From Paraburkholderia bryophila (GTDB lineage Bacteria; Pseudomonadota; Gammaproteobacteria; Burkholderiales; Burkholderiaceae), in the NCBI RefSeq assembly GCF_013409255.1, contig NZ_JACCAS010000001.1:1612001-1676000 (forward strand): DNA of 64,000 bases. The letters are read 5' to 3'. Under the pieces are notes generated by a model. It saw nothing but the letters and a program-made list of their open reading frames with translations, was not told the origin of the DNA and did not search any database. This document shows, piece by piece, positions 52,528 through 61,740 of the stretch. Position 1 is the first letter of the stretch. Every line of letters starts with the position of its first letter. The translations under genes were made by a program, and so were the position numbers.

Positions 52528-53331
52528 CTAAACCGCCTCGCACACCACCGCGAACTTCAGCAACTGCGTCGGCCCGAACGCATTGCTGATGGCAACGTCC
52601 GCGGCATCCCGCCCGCGCGCCATCAGCACCCGCCCGATGCGCGGCACATTGTTACGCGGATCGAACATCTGCCAGCAACCGCCGACGTAAGCCTCGAACC
52701 ACGCGGCAAAATCCATCGCCGAATACGGCGGCGGCACGCCGACGTCGCTGATATAACCCGTGCAATAGCGCGCCGGGATGTTCATCGCCCGGCACAGCGC
52801 CACGGCCAGATGGGCAAAGTCCCGGCACACGCCCTTGCGCTCCTGCCACGCCTGCCATGCGGTCTTGGTGGGCCGCGCGAAGTCGTAGCCGAACTCGATA
52901 TGCTGGTGCACGTAGTCGCAGATCGCCTCCACGCGCACGCGCCCCAACGGCAATTTGCCGAACGTCTGCCAGGCGAATTCGGACAGCAGATCTGTTTCGC
53001 AGTAGCGGCTGCCCAGCAGGAACACCAGCGAATCGTTCGGCAACGCCTCCACCGGATGTTGCTCGGTAAACGGCGGGCGCCGTTCCGGTTCGGACGACAC
53101 CTCCAGCACGGCGCTGGTCGAGAACGACACCCTGCCCTGCGGCGCCACCAGCCGGCTGCACAGATTGCCGAAGCCGTCGCGATACTGGGTGATCGGCACC
53201 GACGGATTGACCGTCAGCAGATCCGGACTCAGCACTTCTTTGACGTGCGAAAAGTGGGTGTTCAACATCAACATCATCGGCGTCGGTTGCACGCACTCGT
53301 AAACCAGCTCGTAGCCGACGTGCAATTTCAT
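52528..53331 (-). CDS. Transglutaminase-like protein
   Basis: A 267-residue cytoplasmic protein with an N-terminal beta region (MKLHVGYELVYECVQPTPMM) and a transglutaminase core: Cys169 in KGVCRDFAHLAVALCRAMNIPARYCTGY and Asp224 in FDPRNNVPRIGR. At the place where the core family has His before a Trp (HAW), this protein has FAAWFEAY, so the catalytic His is not visible. The same may hold for close homologues. It may be a peptidase or a non-enzymatic member. The start MKLHVGYEL is preferred over an upstream extension that lacks similarity. Confidence 0.87.
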   Translation of the reverse strand: MKLHVGYELVYECVQPTPMMLMLNTHFSHVKEVLSPDLLTVNPSVPITQYRDGFGNLCSRLVAPQGRVSFSTSAVLEVSSEPERRPPFTEQHPVEALPNDSLVFLLGSRYCETDLLSEFAWQTFGKLPLGRVRVEAICDYVHQHIEFGYDFARPTKTAWQAWQERKGVCRDFAHLAVALCRAMNIPARYCTGYISDVGVPPPYSAMDFAAWFEAYVGGCWQMFDPRNNVPRIGRVLMARGRDAADVAISNAFGPTQLLKFAVVCEAV

Positions 53332-53460
53332 CGTGTTCACACTTGCAAAGAAAGCCGCCGCCTCAGTGGGCGTGAAGCGCCCGGCACGGTTTGATCTTGG
53401 AATGAGCCACGGCCGGTTCCGGCGTGCTCGGGTGCTGTCGAAGAGGCCAGTGACGACCTG

Positions 53461-53489
53461 AGCATACACCCGCCATATTGGATAAGTAA
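53461..53489 (-). promoter_or_regulatory. Possible promoter of the transglutaminase-like gene
   Basis: On the minus strand TTACTT (53484-53489) and TATGCT (53461-53466) are separated by exactly 17 bases, 130 bases before the start. The 312-base gap 53332-53643 also has two DnaA-box-like 9-mers (TTATCAACA at 53522-53530; TTATGCACA, reverse, at 53548-53556), too few to be meaningful. Confidence 0.45.
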
Positions 53490-53643
53490 TGTCACTTTGG
53501 CCGCAGTGGCACGCGCGAAAGTTATCAACAGAAACTGTTCGCAAATCTGTGCATAACTATCCGGCAAAATCTGCAAGCTGTTGATGCGACTGCTATTTTT
53601 ACCGCATCGTCGAAGTTGGGCAGAGGCTTGCCACGAAGCGGAG

Positions 53644-55179
53644 TCAATCGTGCGGTTGGCTGGGTGTTGCGCTGGGTGTTGTGCTGGATGGGGCCGAGTG
53701 CGCCACCTCATGCGCCGCTTCGCGCACAGCCGGTGCATTGCGCGCCTCCTCGCGCCATTGACGGCGCGAGCGAACCATTCTGCGCACGGCCACGCGCGCC
53801 ATCGTCACCCAGCCCGACGGCCGCGGGTCGGCGAGCATGCTGAGGGCGCGCGCGTAGTCGAGCGTGAGGCCGGGCGTCCATGCCATCGTGGCGGCGCGTT
53901 TGCGCAGTTGTGCGGCGACCCACAGTTCCGGCGTGGTGATCACGCGCAGAAACGGCCGCCATCCGCCGAGATCGCCCCACACGCGCGCCGACGCACCCTC
54001 GATCGCCGCTTCCAGCGCGCGCGACACACTGCTCGAGCAATTGCGATGCGTGAGGTTGTAGGTGGCGTCCTCCCGATAGGTGTCCCAGAACCGGCGCAGA
54101 CGCACCGGATCGTAATTGCGAATACGCACCTGAACCGTCGACGGGCACCACGCTTTCGATTCGGTCGGGTAATCGGGCTGGAAGACGCCCGGCACGTCGT
54201 TCTCGCGTGTGGCGCGCAGGAGCCGCGCGAAATCGTCAGGTGAGCGATCGATCTCGACGCCCGGGTACAGGCTGATGTAAATGCCCTCGGGCGATTCGAG
54301 CGCGGCATGGCCGGTGGAGATCACGCCGTTGCGATCCACCGCCGCGATATAACGATCAACGATCGGCTGGCGGCGCGCCTCGCTTTTGGCGGTGCCGACC
54401 GGAGTCCAGACGTGGATGGTCAATGCGGTTTCGTCGGCGCCGGGCGGGCCGTCCCATTCGAGGTTGGGCGGTCGGCGCGACGCGGCGGGGTGGGTGGGGT
54501 CGGCGGTACTGGTGGCGCTCGCGGTATTCGCGGTATTCGTGGCATGCGCGGTGCTTGCAGCATGCACGGCACTCGCGGCGGCGTTAGCGCCATCCGTCGC
54601 TTGCTCGCCAACCACCGCCGGATTCGACGCCATCCGCCGAACCCGCGTACTCAGCAGAATCATGTTCCAGCCGCCGAATATCAGACCGAGGCCCAGGCAA
54701 TACGGCACGGTGCCGACATAGTGCGTCGGGTACGGCTGGTAGAAAAAAACCGCCAGCGCAATTTCAACACCGCCGCCGATCATCGCGAACCGCCACGTGC
54801 GATAGCGCACTACTCTGGCCGAGACGATCTGCAGCAAACCGTCGGCCAGAAACAGCGTGCCGAAAATCATCGACAGAATGAAGTTGCCATGATGATGGCC
54901 GGCGAGAATCAGCGCGGCCGCGCAGCAGAACGCGAAGCCCTTCACGTAGCGCAGCGTGCGCTGCCCGCCCATGCCGGTCCACGCGACGGCCAGCGTGGCG
55001 AGACCTTCGAGCAGCAGCAGCAACGCGAACGGCGTGATCGGAAAATACAGCGCGTTGTCGAGCGCGTCGACGAACACCACCACGCCGAGCAGCAGGCTCA
55101 CCCAGCCGATCAACTGCAATGTGCGCCAGCGCGTACGCAGGTAATCGACTCCCAGCAGAATCATGACCAGACGAACCAT
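53644..55179 (-). CDS. HdeD-like membrane domain fused to a putative cysteine-peptidase domain
   Basis: A 511-residue protein. Residues 1-180 form an HdeD/DUF308-like domain with about six membrane helices. Residues 190-235 are an Ala/Thr/Ser-rich linker. Residues 250-400 form a soluble domain with GHAALESPEGIYISLYPG (His291) and, further on, YNLTHRNCSSSVSRALE (Cys381). A His first and an N-C-S motif later is the order seen in circularly permuted NlpC/P60-like peptidases (a related idea is DUF4105). The C-terminus is basic, then Pro/Thr/Ser-rich. The fusion is unusual; function unknown, envelope stress or wall-related hydrolysis is a guess. Confidence 0.75.
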   Translation of the reverse strand: MVRLVMILLGVDYLRTRWRTLQLIGWVSLLLGVVVFVDALDNALYFPITPFALLLLLEGLATLAVAWTGMGGQRTLRYVKGFAFCCAAALILAGHHHGNFILSMIFGTLFLADGLLQIVSARVVRYRTWRFAMIGGGVEIALAVFFYQPYPTHYVGTVPYCLGLGLIFGGWNMILLSTRVRRMASNPAVVGEQATDGANAAASAVHAASTAHATNTANTASATSTADPTHPAASRRPPNLEWDGPPGADETALTIHVWTPVGTAKSEARRQPIVDRYIAAVDRNGVISTGHAALESPEGIYISLYPGVEIDRSPDDFARLLRATRENDVPGVFQPDYPTESKAWCPSTVQVRIRNYDPVRLRRFWDTYREDATYNLTHRNCSSSVSRALEAAIEGASARVWGDLGGWRPFLRVITTPELWVAAQLRKRAATMAWTPGLTLDYARALSMLADPRPSGWVTMARVAVRRMVRSRRQWREEARNAPAVREAAHEVAHSAPSSTTPSATPSQPHD

Positions 55180-55245
55180 CGGCAAACCTCCGTGACGGGC
55201 GCGCGCTTCTGATCGCAATCTTAACCATGTTTGCGGGAATGGTAC

Positions 55246-55599
55246 TCACACGTACTTGTGCTTCTCATGGTGACGCGGTTTCGACGAACGTCCGTCGCGT
55301 TTGCTCGAACGCGTGCTCACGCTCGCGGCGGTGTGCGTTTCATTCCGCGGCGCGGCATACGAACCGCTCTGAACGCCAGTCGGGACAGCAGGCGCGGTCA
55401 TCTCGCCTCGCGGCGCGCTCAGGACAGCCTGCGCATCCGGCGACGAGCCGCTTGCCGCATCGACGACTCGCTGCAGTTCGTCCTGCGCATAGGCCGGCAA
55501 CGGGGCAGGCGGATACTTCGCGTCGGTTGCGCTGGCCGAGGCGGGCACGGCAGCGGCGCAAGCAAGGCCGAAGGCGATCATCAAAGGGGCGAGTTTCAT
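55246..55599 (-). CDS. Small exported hypothetical protein
   Basis: A 117-residue protein not assigned to a family. It has a good signal peptide (MKLAPLMIAFGLACAAAVPASASA), a Pro-rich segment (YPPAPLPAYAQDELQRVVD) and a basic, His/Lys-rich C-terminal tail ending RHHEKHKYV. It is in the same direction as the HdeD fusion gene, 66 bases upstream of it, so they may form one unit. Confidence 0.68.
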   Translation of the reverse strand: MKLAPLMIAFGLACAAAVPASASATDAKYPPAPLPAYAQDELQRVVDAASGSSPDAQAVLSAPRGEMTAPAVPTGVQSGSYAAPRNETHTAASVSTRSSKRDGRSSKPRHHEKHKYV

Positions 55600-55735
55600 G
55601 TCGGGTCCTGGTCAGGAGGACGCGGCCGGCATGGAGGCAATGACAGGCCGGGCGCGCGTCGATGGATCGGAAGGTTCCTGACGGCTTGCACCGTCAGCAC
55701 AAGCAGTGTGACGGCCGGGACATGAAGGGTAAATT

Positions 55736-55776
55736 TTATTAAGCCGGATTCAGATAGGCATAATTCGGCTTAATAA
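55736..55776. repeat. 41-base AT-rich inverted repeat
   Basis: TTATTAAGCCG and CGGCTTAATAA are perfect 11-base arms; with one G-T wobble and three more pairs the stem reaches 15 bp around an 11-base loop. It lies in the 252-base gap 55600-55851, downstream of rdgC on its strand. It may act as the rdgC terminator (a weak AATAAAATTT tail follows on the minus strand) or be a protein-binding palindrome. The rest of the gap shows no gene. Confidence 0.7.
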
Positions 55777-55851
55777 GTGCCGACGCGGGCATCTGAGCAC
55801 GCGCCGGCCTGCAACCTCGTGAACGCGAACGAAAGCGCAAACGAAACGGCC

Positions 55852-56775
55852 TCAGGCCGCCGCGGCTTGCGGCATCGCAACGTCCTGCTCGCCGCCCAAC
55901 GCGTCGAGCAGATCGCTCAGCATGCGGTCGAGTTCGGCGGTCATCAGCGTGACGTCGGAGTCGAAGCGTTCGTCGTCGTTGTGCGCGGTGGGATCGCTCG
56001 CCTCTTTCAGCACGTCGAGCGCCGCAATGCGCTTGATCACCAGCGACGGCGTCAGCACGAACGACACGCGGTCGTTCCACGTCATCGCGAGTCGCATGCA
56101 TTGCTTGCCGGCTTCGATATGGCGGCGCATGTCTTCGGCGTCCAGCGTATGGCCGACGTAGCGCACGGTCGCGTTGCCTTCGGTCGGCGAGCGCAACTCG
56201 GTATCCTGATCGAGCGTGAAACCGGCGGGGCCTTCGCCGGAGAGCAGCCAGTCCGTCATTGCGGCGACCGGCGATTGCGTGACGCGCACCGTGCCGAGCG
56301 GCAGTTGATCGATCGACTTCACCAGCAGGCCGCGCACTTCATCGGCGACCGCTTGCGATGCCGCGTCGATCACCAGCCAGCCGTTCTTGCAATCGATCCA
56401 CACGCGTGTATCGCGGCGGATGCTGAACGCGCGCGGCAGCAGGTCGTCGGTGACCTGCTCCTTGAGTTCGCGCATCTGCTTGCGGCCGGGTTTGAAGCCC
56501 TGCTGTTCCTCGAGTTCGGCGGCGCGCGCCTTGGTCACCTGCGTGACCACCGATGCCGGCAGCAGCTTCTTTTCGGTGCGAAACACCAGCAGCATCTGGC
56601 CATTGAGCGCGTACACCAGCGAGTCGTTGTCGCGCGGCGAGGCCCAGCCGTGGCTTTGCATCTCGACGGTATTGCCGGGCGCAAATGCGTGCGGCGCGAG
56701 CCACTTCTGCATCTGTTCGGGGGTGACGGACCACGGAGCGGGAAGACGGTGCAACTGAAGGTTTTTGAACCACAT
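55852..56775 (-). CDS. rdgC: Recombination-associated protein RdgC
   Basis: A 307-residue protein of the RdgC family, a ring-shaped DNA-binding dimer that limits RecA filament formation. Signatures: [12 protein letters not shown] at the start, [53 protein letters not shown] and the C-terminal helical region. Length fits the family (about 300). An 8-residue extension upstream is possible but the MWF start is conserved. Confidence 0.96.
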   Translation of the reverse strand: MWFKNLQLHRLPAPWSVTPEQMQKWLAPHAFAPGNTVEMQSHGWASPRDNDSLVYALNGQMLLVFRTEKKLLPASVVTQVTKARAAELEEQQGFKPGRKQMRELKEQVTDDLLPRAFSIRRDTRVWIDCKNGWLVIDAASQAVADEVRGLLVKSIDQLPLGTVRVTQSPVAAMTDWLLSGEGPAGFTLDQDTELRSPTEGNATVRYVGHTLDAEDMRRHIEAGKQCMRLAMTWNDRVSFVLTPSLVIKRIAALDVLKEASDPTAHNDDERFDSDVTLMTAELDRMLSDLLDALGGEQDVAMPQAAAA

Positions 56776-56992
56776 GGGCGACGGTCGTGTTTGGAGCAAG
56801 GCGCGTCATTCTATATGACGGCGGAGAGATCGCGCGCCCTGGCGACGGCCGCTTAAGGTTCGATCAGATGTCCACGCGAACCGGTCATTTTCAAATCCAA
56901 CAATAAAATCCTTTAAGTGAAAGGCCAATTATCAAATGCAGTCGTTAGCTGGAGAATGTGTTTCATCTACTTCAACTTCTCCGGAGCCTGTC

Positions 56993-57562
56993 ATGTCCCG
57001 CCAATCTTTTGCCCGTCTTTCCCGTCACGCGCTGCTTGCAGCTAGCCTTGCCGGCGCCGTGGGCTTCGCTCATGCCACTCAGGCCGCTCAAGCCACGAGC
57101 GACGCCGACCTGCCCGTGCCGCACCACGTCGCCGTTGACACGCGTTCCGCGCACAGCGCCGCGATCGTGCAAACCGCGCGCCGTTACGCCGCGTTCTGGA
57201 ACACCGGCGACACGTCCTACGCAAAGCTCGCGCTGTCGCCGGCGTTTATCGATCGCACCTTGCCTGACGGACGGCCGCAAGGGCCTGAAGGGCCGTTAGC
57301 GGCATCGAAGGGATTTCGCGCGGCGGTGCCCGACCTGCATGCGGAAATTGATGACCTCGTGGTGGCCGGCGACCGCGCGTCGGTTCATTTGCATTTCCAT
57401 GGACACTTCACCGGCCAGTTCCAGAATCTCAAAGGCAGCGGCCAGACCGTCGACTTTCAGGCGTTCGATCTCTACCGGGTCCAGGACGGCCGCATCGTCG
57501 AGAACTGGCACCTCGAAGACAATCTGACGCTGCTCAAACAACTCGGCGCGATCAAGCCGTAA
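56993..57562 (+). CDS. Exported SnoaL/NTF2-like protein
   Basis: A 189-residue protein with a twin-basic signal peptide (LSRHALLAASLAGAVGFAHA) and a SnoaL-like ester-cyclase/NTF2 fold: ARRYAAFWNTGDTSYAKLALSPAFIDRTLPDGRPQGPEGP, ASKGFRAAVPDLHAEIDDLVVAGDRASVHLHFHGHFTG, and FDLYRVQDGRIVENWHLEDNL. The fold is used by polyketide cyclases and many scavenging enzymes; the substrate is unknown. A GGAG site lies 6 bases before the chosen ATG; a longer upstream start exists but lacks a signal-peptide pattern. Confidence 0.88.
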   Translation: MSRQSFARLSRHALLAASLAGAVGFAHATQAAQATSDADLPVPHHVAVDTRSAHSAAIVQTARRYAAFWNTGDTSYAKLALSPAFIDRTLPDGRPQGPEGPLAASKGFRAAVPDLHAEIDDLVVAGDRASVHLHFHGHFTGQFQNLKGSGQTVDFQAFDLYRVQDGRIVENWHLEDNLTLLKQLGAIKP

Positions 57563-57647
57563 AGCTGGCGCGGTGCCGTTGATTAAGCGCGCCGGACGCG
57601 GAAATCACCTAGACTTTTTGAGAGGCGTGATAGGGAAGGAGGTGACC

Positions 57648-57980
57648 ATGGCCGATGAAACCGCACCCTGGCAAATGGTGGAGTACGAGGGTTTCGAGAT
57701 TCACGTGGCGCCCTTTCCGAAGACCCCGCCAGCCGATGCCGGCAGCGGCGGGTCAGCGCCGGCGGTGGTGGATAACCGCTACACGTATGTCGGCTACGTC
57801 TGCCATCCTGGCGCCGATGCGGCGATTCCCGGTCATGCGGTGCCGTTCCATGCGGATGGAGAGGAAAGCTTCGCCGGTCACGACGAAGCGCTCTACGAAG
57901 GGGTGCAGGTGGGGCGCAGCATCGTCGAAGGAACGCATCCGGATTTGACGGTGCTGCCGTTGGTGACGGGCGGCGTGTGA
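57648..57980 (+). CDS. Small hypothetical protein with a strong ribosome site
   Basis: A 110-residue soluble protein I do not recognise: MADETAPWQMVEYEGFEIHVAPFPK, a Gly/Ala/Pro-rich loop, then YTYVGYVCHPGADAAIPGHAVPFHADGEESFAGHDEALYEGVQVGRSIVEG. It lacks signal peptide and membrane helices. The upstream AAGGAGGTGACC is an almost complete anti-Shine-Dalgarno match, so it is probably well translated. Domain of unknown function. Confidence 0.72.
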   Translation: MADETAPWQMVEYEGFEIHVAPFPKTPPADAGSGGSAPAVVDNRYTYVGYVCHPGADAAIPGHAVPFHADGEESFAGHDEALYEGVQVGRSIVEGTHPDLTVLPLVTGGV

Positions 57981-58003
57981 ACGTTGCGCCCGGCCGCTAG
58001 CAA

Positions 58004-58849
58004 TCAGCTAAACGCGCGCTTGATGCGCGACTTGAACAGTGCGCGCCGCAAACGGCCGTTTTGCTCCGGTTCCGTCACCGCCAGCCCGCCTTCGACCGCT
58101 GTGCCGCGCCGCAAAAAATAACGGTCGAACGTGGCCTGCGTCATGCCCCACTTGTTGAGGAACTGACGACGCCCGTCGTTCTTCACGACCTTGCCGGTGC
58201 TCTTCTGCTGGAAGTGATACACGAGACTGTCGCCGACGCCCAGGAACACGCGGCAACCGGCATCCCACAGCTTCATCGAGAAATCGTTGTCGCTGCTCAT
58301 GCCGGGGCTCAATTCGCTGCTATAGCCGCCGAGCTTGTACCACCAGTCGCGATGCACGAGCGTGGGCGGCCAGGTCGCGCCGCGCCAGTCCGCACGCACC
58401 AGTTTCGGCGTGGCCGCGACCAGTTCGTCGGCGCGGAAATTTTCCACGTCGCGGCCGAAGTTCTGCACCACCACGCAAGGGTTGCCCGAATCGACCGGCT
58501 CGACCATCGTGCCCGACAGCATGAACAGGTTGTCGGCCGGCATCTGCGCGAGCCGTTTGACGAGCGCGTCGTCCCAGCCAGGGCAGCAGTACATGTCGTC
58601 GTTCATGTAGACGATGTAGTCGTGCGTGGCGCGCGCCGCCGCGATATTCACCGCGTGGCAGATGCCGATATTGCCGGGCGACGCGGTGTGTTCGATGCCC
58701 TCGTCGCGCACCCACGCCAGCGTGCCGTCCGAGCCGTCGTTGACGTGCACGATGATCTGATGCGTGTGCGTCGAATGACGCCGCAGGCTCTCGATCACGA
58801 GGCGCAGATAAGGCAGGTTGTTCCAGGTCGGGATGATGATTGAGAACAT
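58004..58849 (-). CDS. GT2-family glycosyltransferase
   Basis: A 281-residue GT-A glycosyltransferase: MFSIIIPTWNNLPYLRLVIESL at the start, HVNDGSDGTLAWV, the metal-binding acidic motif YMNDDMYCCPGWD, and WWYKLGGYSSELSPGMSSDNDFSMKLWDAGCRVFLGVG (acceptor region). It is closely related to the next gene upstream (tandem duplication). Likely adds a sugar to an envelope glycan; donor and acceptor unknown. The start MFSIII was chosen as the conserved strand. Confidence 0.93.
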   Translation of the reverse strand: MFSIIIPTWNNLPYLRLVIESLRRHSTHTHQIIVHVNDGSDGTLAWVRDEGIEHTASPGNIGICHAVNIAAARATHDYIVYMNDDMYCCPGWDDALVKRLAQMPADNLFMLSGTMVEPVDSGNPCVVVQNFGRDVENFRADELVAATPKLVRADWRGATWPPTLVHRDWWYKLGGYSSELSPGMSSDNDFSMKLWDAGCRVFLGVGDSLVYHFQQKSTGKVVKNDGRRQFLNKWGMTQATFDRYFLRRGTAVEGGLAVTEPEQNGRLRRALFKSRIKRAFS

Positions 58850-58927
58850 CGAATAGGTATTCCGTGGTGATGGCCCATACAAACGGATCGTGCCGCTGGG
58901 ATGCGGCGCGGATCGGCTGCGCCCGGT

Positions 58928-59872
58928 CTAATCTTTTGCCGTTTTGTCGAACGGCTTGTTGAGCGGATCGTTGAACGGCGTGTTGAACGTGAGCTTGGCG
59001 GGAAGATCCGCTTCCCAGCCCTCCAGATCCTCGAACGGATAACGGCCCAGCGCATACAGCACGCGTTTGAGGCGGCTTTTGAACGGCGCGCTCGGCACAT
59101 TGGGCAGCGAACCCGGTGCGGCGCCGGCCGTCCGGCGAATATAGTCGCGCGCGAAATCGCGCTGCGAGATGCCCCACTTCATCAGGAATTCGCGGCCGCC
59201 GCGATTGCGCCGGATACGGCCGGTCGATTTGGTGCCGAAGTGATAGATGCGGCAGGCGCCGACCGAGCGGAACGTGCGGCAACCGACCAGCCAGAGCTTC
59301 ATCAGGAAGTCGTCGTCGCTGCTCATGCCGGGTCCGAACTCGATGCTGTAGCCGCCCACCATGTGCCACAACTGACGGCTGATCAGCATGGGCTGCAACG
59401 CGACGCCGTCGCGATCGACCGACTTCATCGCGGCGGTGTACCTGAGCAGCCCGGCTTCGTCGAAATTGTCCGGTCCGCTGCCGAAGTTGGCCGCCGTGAC
59501 GTTCGAATTGCCGGTATCGGTCGGCTCGATCAGCACGGAGGACAGATACGCGGACGAATGTCCCAGCGAGCGCAGGTTGGCCTCGAACGCGAGGTCCCAG
59601 CCAGGCGTGACGAACATGTCGTCGTTCAGGAACAGAATCCAGTCGCGCGTGGCGAGGCGCGCCACGTCGTTCAACGCCAGGCAGACGCCGACGTTACCTT
59701 TGCTCCACGTATGGAGAAGGCCTTCCGAGCGCACCCAGTCGAGCGTGCCGTCGCTGCCGTCGTTGACGTGCACGATGATCTCGTGATCGAACGCCGAATG
59801 ACGGCGAACGCTGTCGATACACAGCTTCAGATACGGCAGATTGTTCCAGCTCGGAATCAGGATACTGAACAT
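58928..59872 (-). CDS. GT2-family glycosyltransferase (paralogue)
   Basis: A 314-residue GT-A glycosyltransferase parallel to the preceding gene: MFSILIPSWNNLPYLKLCIDSVRRHS, HVNDGSDGTLDWV, FLNDDMFVTPGWD, and GGYSIEFGPGMSSDDDFLMKLWLVGCRTF. Compared with its paralogue it has a longer C-terminus that ends in an imperfect repeat (FNTPFNDPLNKPFDK). The two genes are 78 bases apart and probably form one operon making a surface polysaccharide or LPS outer core. Confidence 0.92.
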   Translation of the reverse strand: MFSILIPSWNNLPYLKLCIDSVRRHSAFDHEIIVHVNDGSDGTLDWVRSEGLLHTWSKGNVGVCLALNDVARLATRDWILFLNDDMFVTPGWDLAFEANLRSLGHSSAYLSSVLIEPTDTGNSNVTAANFGSGPDNFDEAGLLRYTAAMKSVDRDGVALQPMLISRQLWHMVGGYSIEFGPGMSSDDDFLMKLWLVGCRTFRSVGACRIYHFGTKSTGRIRRNRGGREFLMKWGISQRDFARDYIRRTAGAAPGSLPNVPSAPFKSRLKRVLYALGRYPFEDLEGWEADLPAKLTFNTPFNDPLNKPFDKTAKD

Positions 59873-60431
59873 GAGGCGACGGGAAAGCTCGTTGAATGTG
59901 ATCGCGCGACGCGGGAATGCTGAGTGCCGCGGGAAAGAAACGGGAAGGCAGACGACATGACCACGGCCGCCATGGACAACGCGTTGCCCGCGCAATGCTT
60001 AAGCGGATCGAGCGGGTCCAGCCGACCGGTTGACGCAAACGTGAGCGGAAATAGCGCTGACAACGGGCTTCGTGAGTTGACGCTCAGAAACGGAAAATGG
60101 GCGGGCGTCGACATGTCTTATGAATTTAGCCGGCCGCCGCGACAGTTGCCGTGCGACCCGGTAGGATGGCCCCGCCATTGTACCGGGTTAGGGTCCTGAT
60201 CCCGCAAATCGGCCGGGAGCCCAAACCCCGCGCGGGTTGCCGATAACGCGGGCATTGCCACGGCGTGGCCACGGCGGCATCGGCGAGGCAATGTCCGCGT
60301 AAGCTTGCTGGAGCGTGCTGGTACCATACGGCCCACTCGCCCGCCCCTGCAAGCCGCCGTCGCGCCGACACGGCGGGCGCTGCGCTGGCGGCCGGCTTCA
60401 GAATTTTTTCCGTTTTTTCCAGTTTCGAGCA
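59873..60431. other. Divergent gap between glycosyltransferase genes
   Basis: A 559-base gap with no credible gene. It must hold the promoters of the GT2 pair (minus) and the GT9 gene (plus). Two TTGACGC elements (about 60030 and 60077) could be -35 boxes but no good -10 follows either. Nothing else is evident. Confidence 0.5.
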
Positions 60432-61631
60432 ATGAACCGATTGATGAGCGCGCTCTACCGCGGTGCGCCTGCCGCCTTGAAACGCTTCGTGGAGACGGCT
60501 GTCGAGCGCTCCACCCGCATCCCTTACGCGGGCGTTGCGCATGAGCCCGAGGTGTTCCTGCGCAAGACGTCGCGAGCCAAGATCGTCAAGAAGTACCTGC
60601 ACAAGCACTGGCTGCTCAAATGGCGCGGACAATCCCGCCTCGAACTGAGCAGCGCCGCCGACGCAAAGCGGCTGCTATGGATCTACACCGGCAAGCGCAA
60701 TTTCGGCGATGCGACGATGGACATGTCTGGGCGCGCGCTACTGAAGGGTCGCGGTTTCGACATCGACCTGTTCACGCTACCGAACCTGCACAAGCTGTTC
60801 GAGGAAGACGACGTCTTCCAGCACGTCTACTCCGATTTGCAGCAGCTTGCCGGCCGTCAGTACGACGCGATCGTGATGTCGGAATTCAACCTGCCGTCCA
60901 TCAAGCTGAAGGCACGCAATTTCAGGCGTTTGCCTTACGTCTGCCTGTTCCAGTATTTCTACGGCCCGGACCGCAACCAGACGACATTCAGTTACGCCGC
61001 GGTGAATCACGCGTTTTCGCTGGGCTATGCGCCGGCGAGCATCGTCGCGCTGAGCAAGCCTTATCTGACTGGGAAGGCTGGCACGCGCGAGTCGGTGCGT
61101 GCGCTGGTGCCGAACGAGCCGTTCGTGGCACTGGCAGTGGGCGGACTCGACACGAACCGCACTTATGGGCGTTGGGGCGAGTTACTGGATCTGCTCGATC
61201 GATCGGACGAGCCAGGCATACCGAGGCACATCGTGCTACTCGGTTCGGACAACGGCCTGGCCATGGCGGAGGTGTTGCTGAAGCGCACGTTTAGCACGCT
61301 GAAGATCAGTTCGTGCGTTGCTCGATTGACGTTGCTGCAGTCACGCGAGGTCGCGGCACAGGCGAGCCTTTTTGTGGGCGCGGATGGCGGTTTGATGCAC
61401 GTGGCGCACTCCACACCGACGTCGAGCGTGTCGCTGTTTTCCGACCGCGAGCCGCCTTACCTGCGGCTGACCGAGGCGTGCCGCTCGATTGGTATTCAGA
61501 GTACTGGCGACGTCGACGAGATTGCGCCGACGTCGGTTATGAACGCGATTCGGACGCAGCTGGTGGGTTTGTCGAGCTCGGCGGATCCCGCGGGCTTGGC
61601 GGGTCCGGATAAACCAGGCGTTGCAGCCTAA
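60432..61631 (+). CDS. GT9-family (heptosyltransferase-like) glycosyltransferase
   Basis: A 399-residue protein with a GT-B fold of the glycosyltransferase 9 family: WIYTGKRNFGDATMDMSGRALLKGRGFDIDLFTLPNLHKLF in the N-terminal half, VALAVGGLDTNRTYGRWGELLDLL, then the nucleotide-sugar motif FVGADGGLMHVAHSTPTSSVSLFSD. Relatives add heptose or other sugars to the LPS inner core. It is not a close WaaC/WaaF match, so the sugar is unsure. It is divergent from the GT2 pair and near msbA. Confidence 0.88.
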   Translation: MNRLMSALYRGAPAALKRFVETAVERSTRIPYAGVAHEPEVFLRKTSRAKIVKKYLHKHWLLKWRGQSRLELSSAADAKRLLWIYTGKRNFGDATMDMSGRALLKGRGFDIDLFTLPNLHKLFEEDDVFQHVYSDLQQLAGRQYDAIVMSEFNLPSIKLKARNFRRLPYVCLFQYFYGPDRNQTTFSYAAVNHAFSLGYAPASIVALSKPYLTGKAGTRESVRALVPNEPFVALAVGGLDTNRTYGRWGELLDLLDRSDEPGIPRHIVLLGSDNGLAMAEVLLKRTFSTLKISSCVARLTLLQSREVAAQASLFVGADGGLMHVAHSTPTSSVSLFSDREPPYLRLTEACRSIGIQSTGDVDEIAPTSVMNAIRTQLVGLSSSADPAGLAGPDKPGVAA

Positions 61632-61740
61632 CAGCGGAAGGCGCCGCATCTTTTTCGCCGCTCAACTGCCGAGTCCCCCTGAAGACCGACCGCCGCGGCA
61701 CGCGAAGCGCTGCCGGAAGAATGACTGCTGTGTCACTACC

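Noticed and set aside
53522..53556. Two DnaA-box-like 9-mers (TTATCAACA and reverse TTATGCACA)
   Set aside because: Only two sites, one imperfect, with no AT-rich unwinding element or dnaA/parA neighbours, so not a replication origin.
59924..60199. 91-codon open frame between the glycosyltransferase genes
   Set aside because: No family similarity, no ribosome site, and it lies in the divergent promoter gap.
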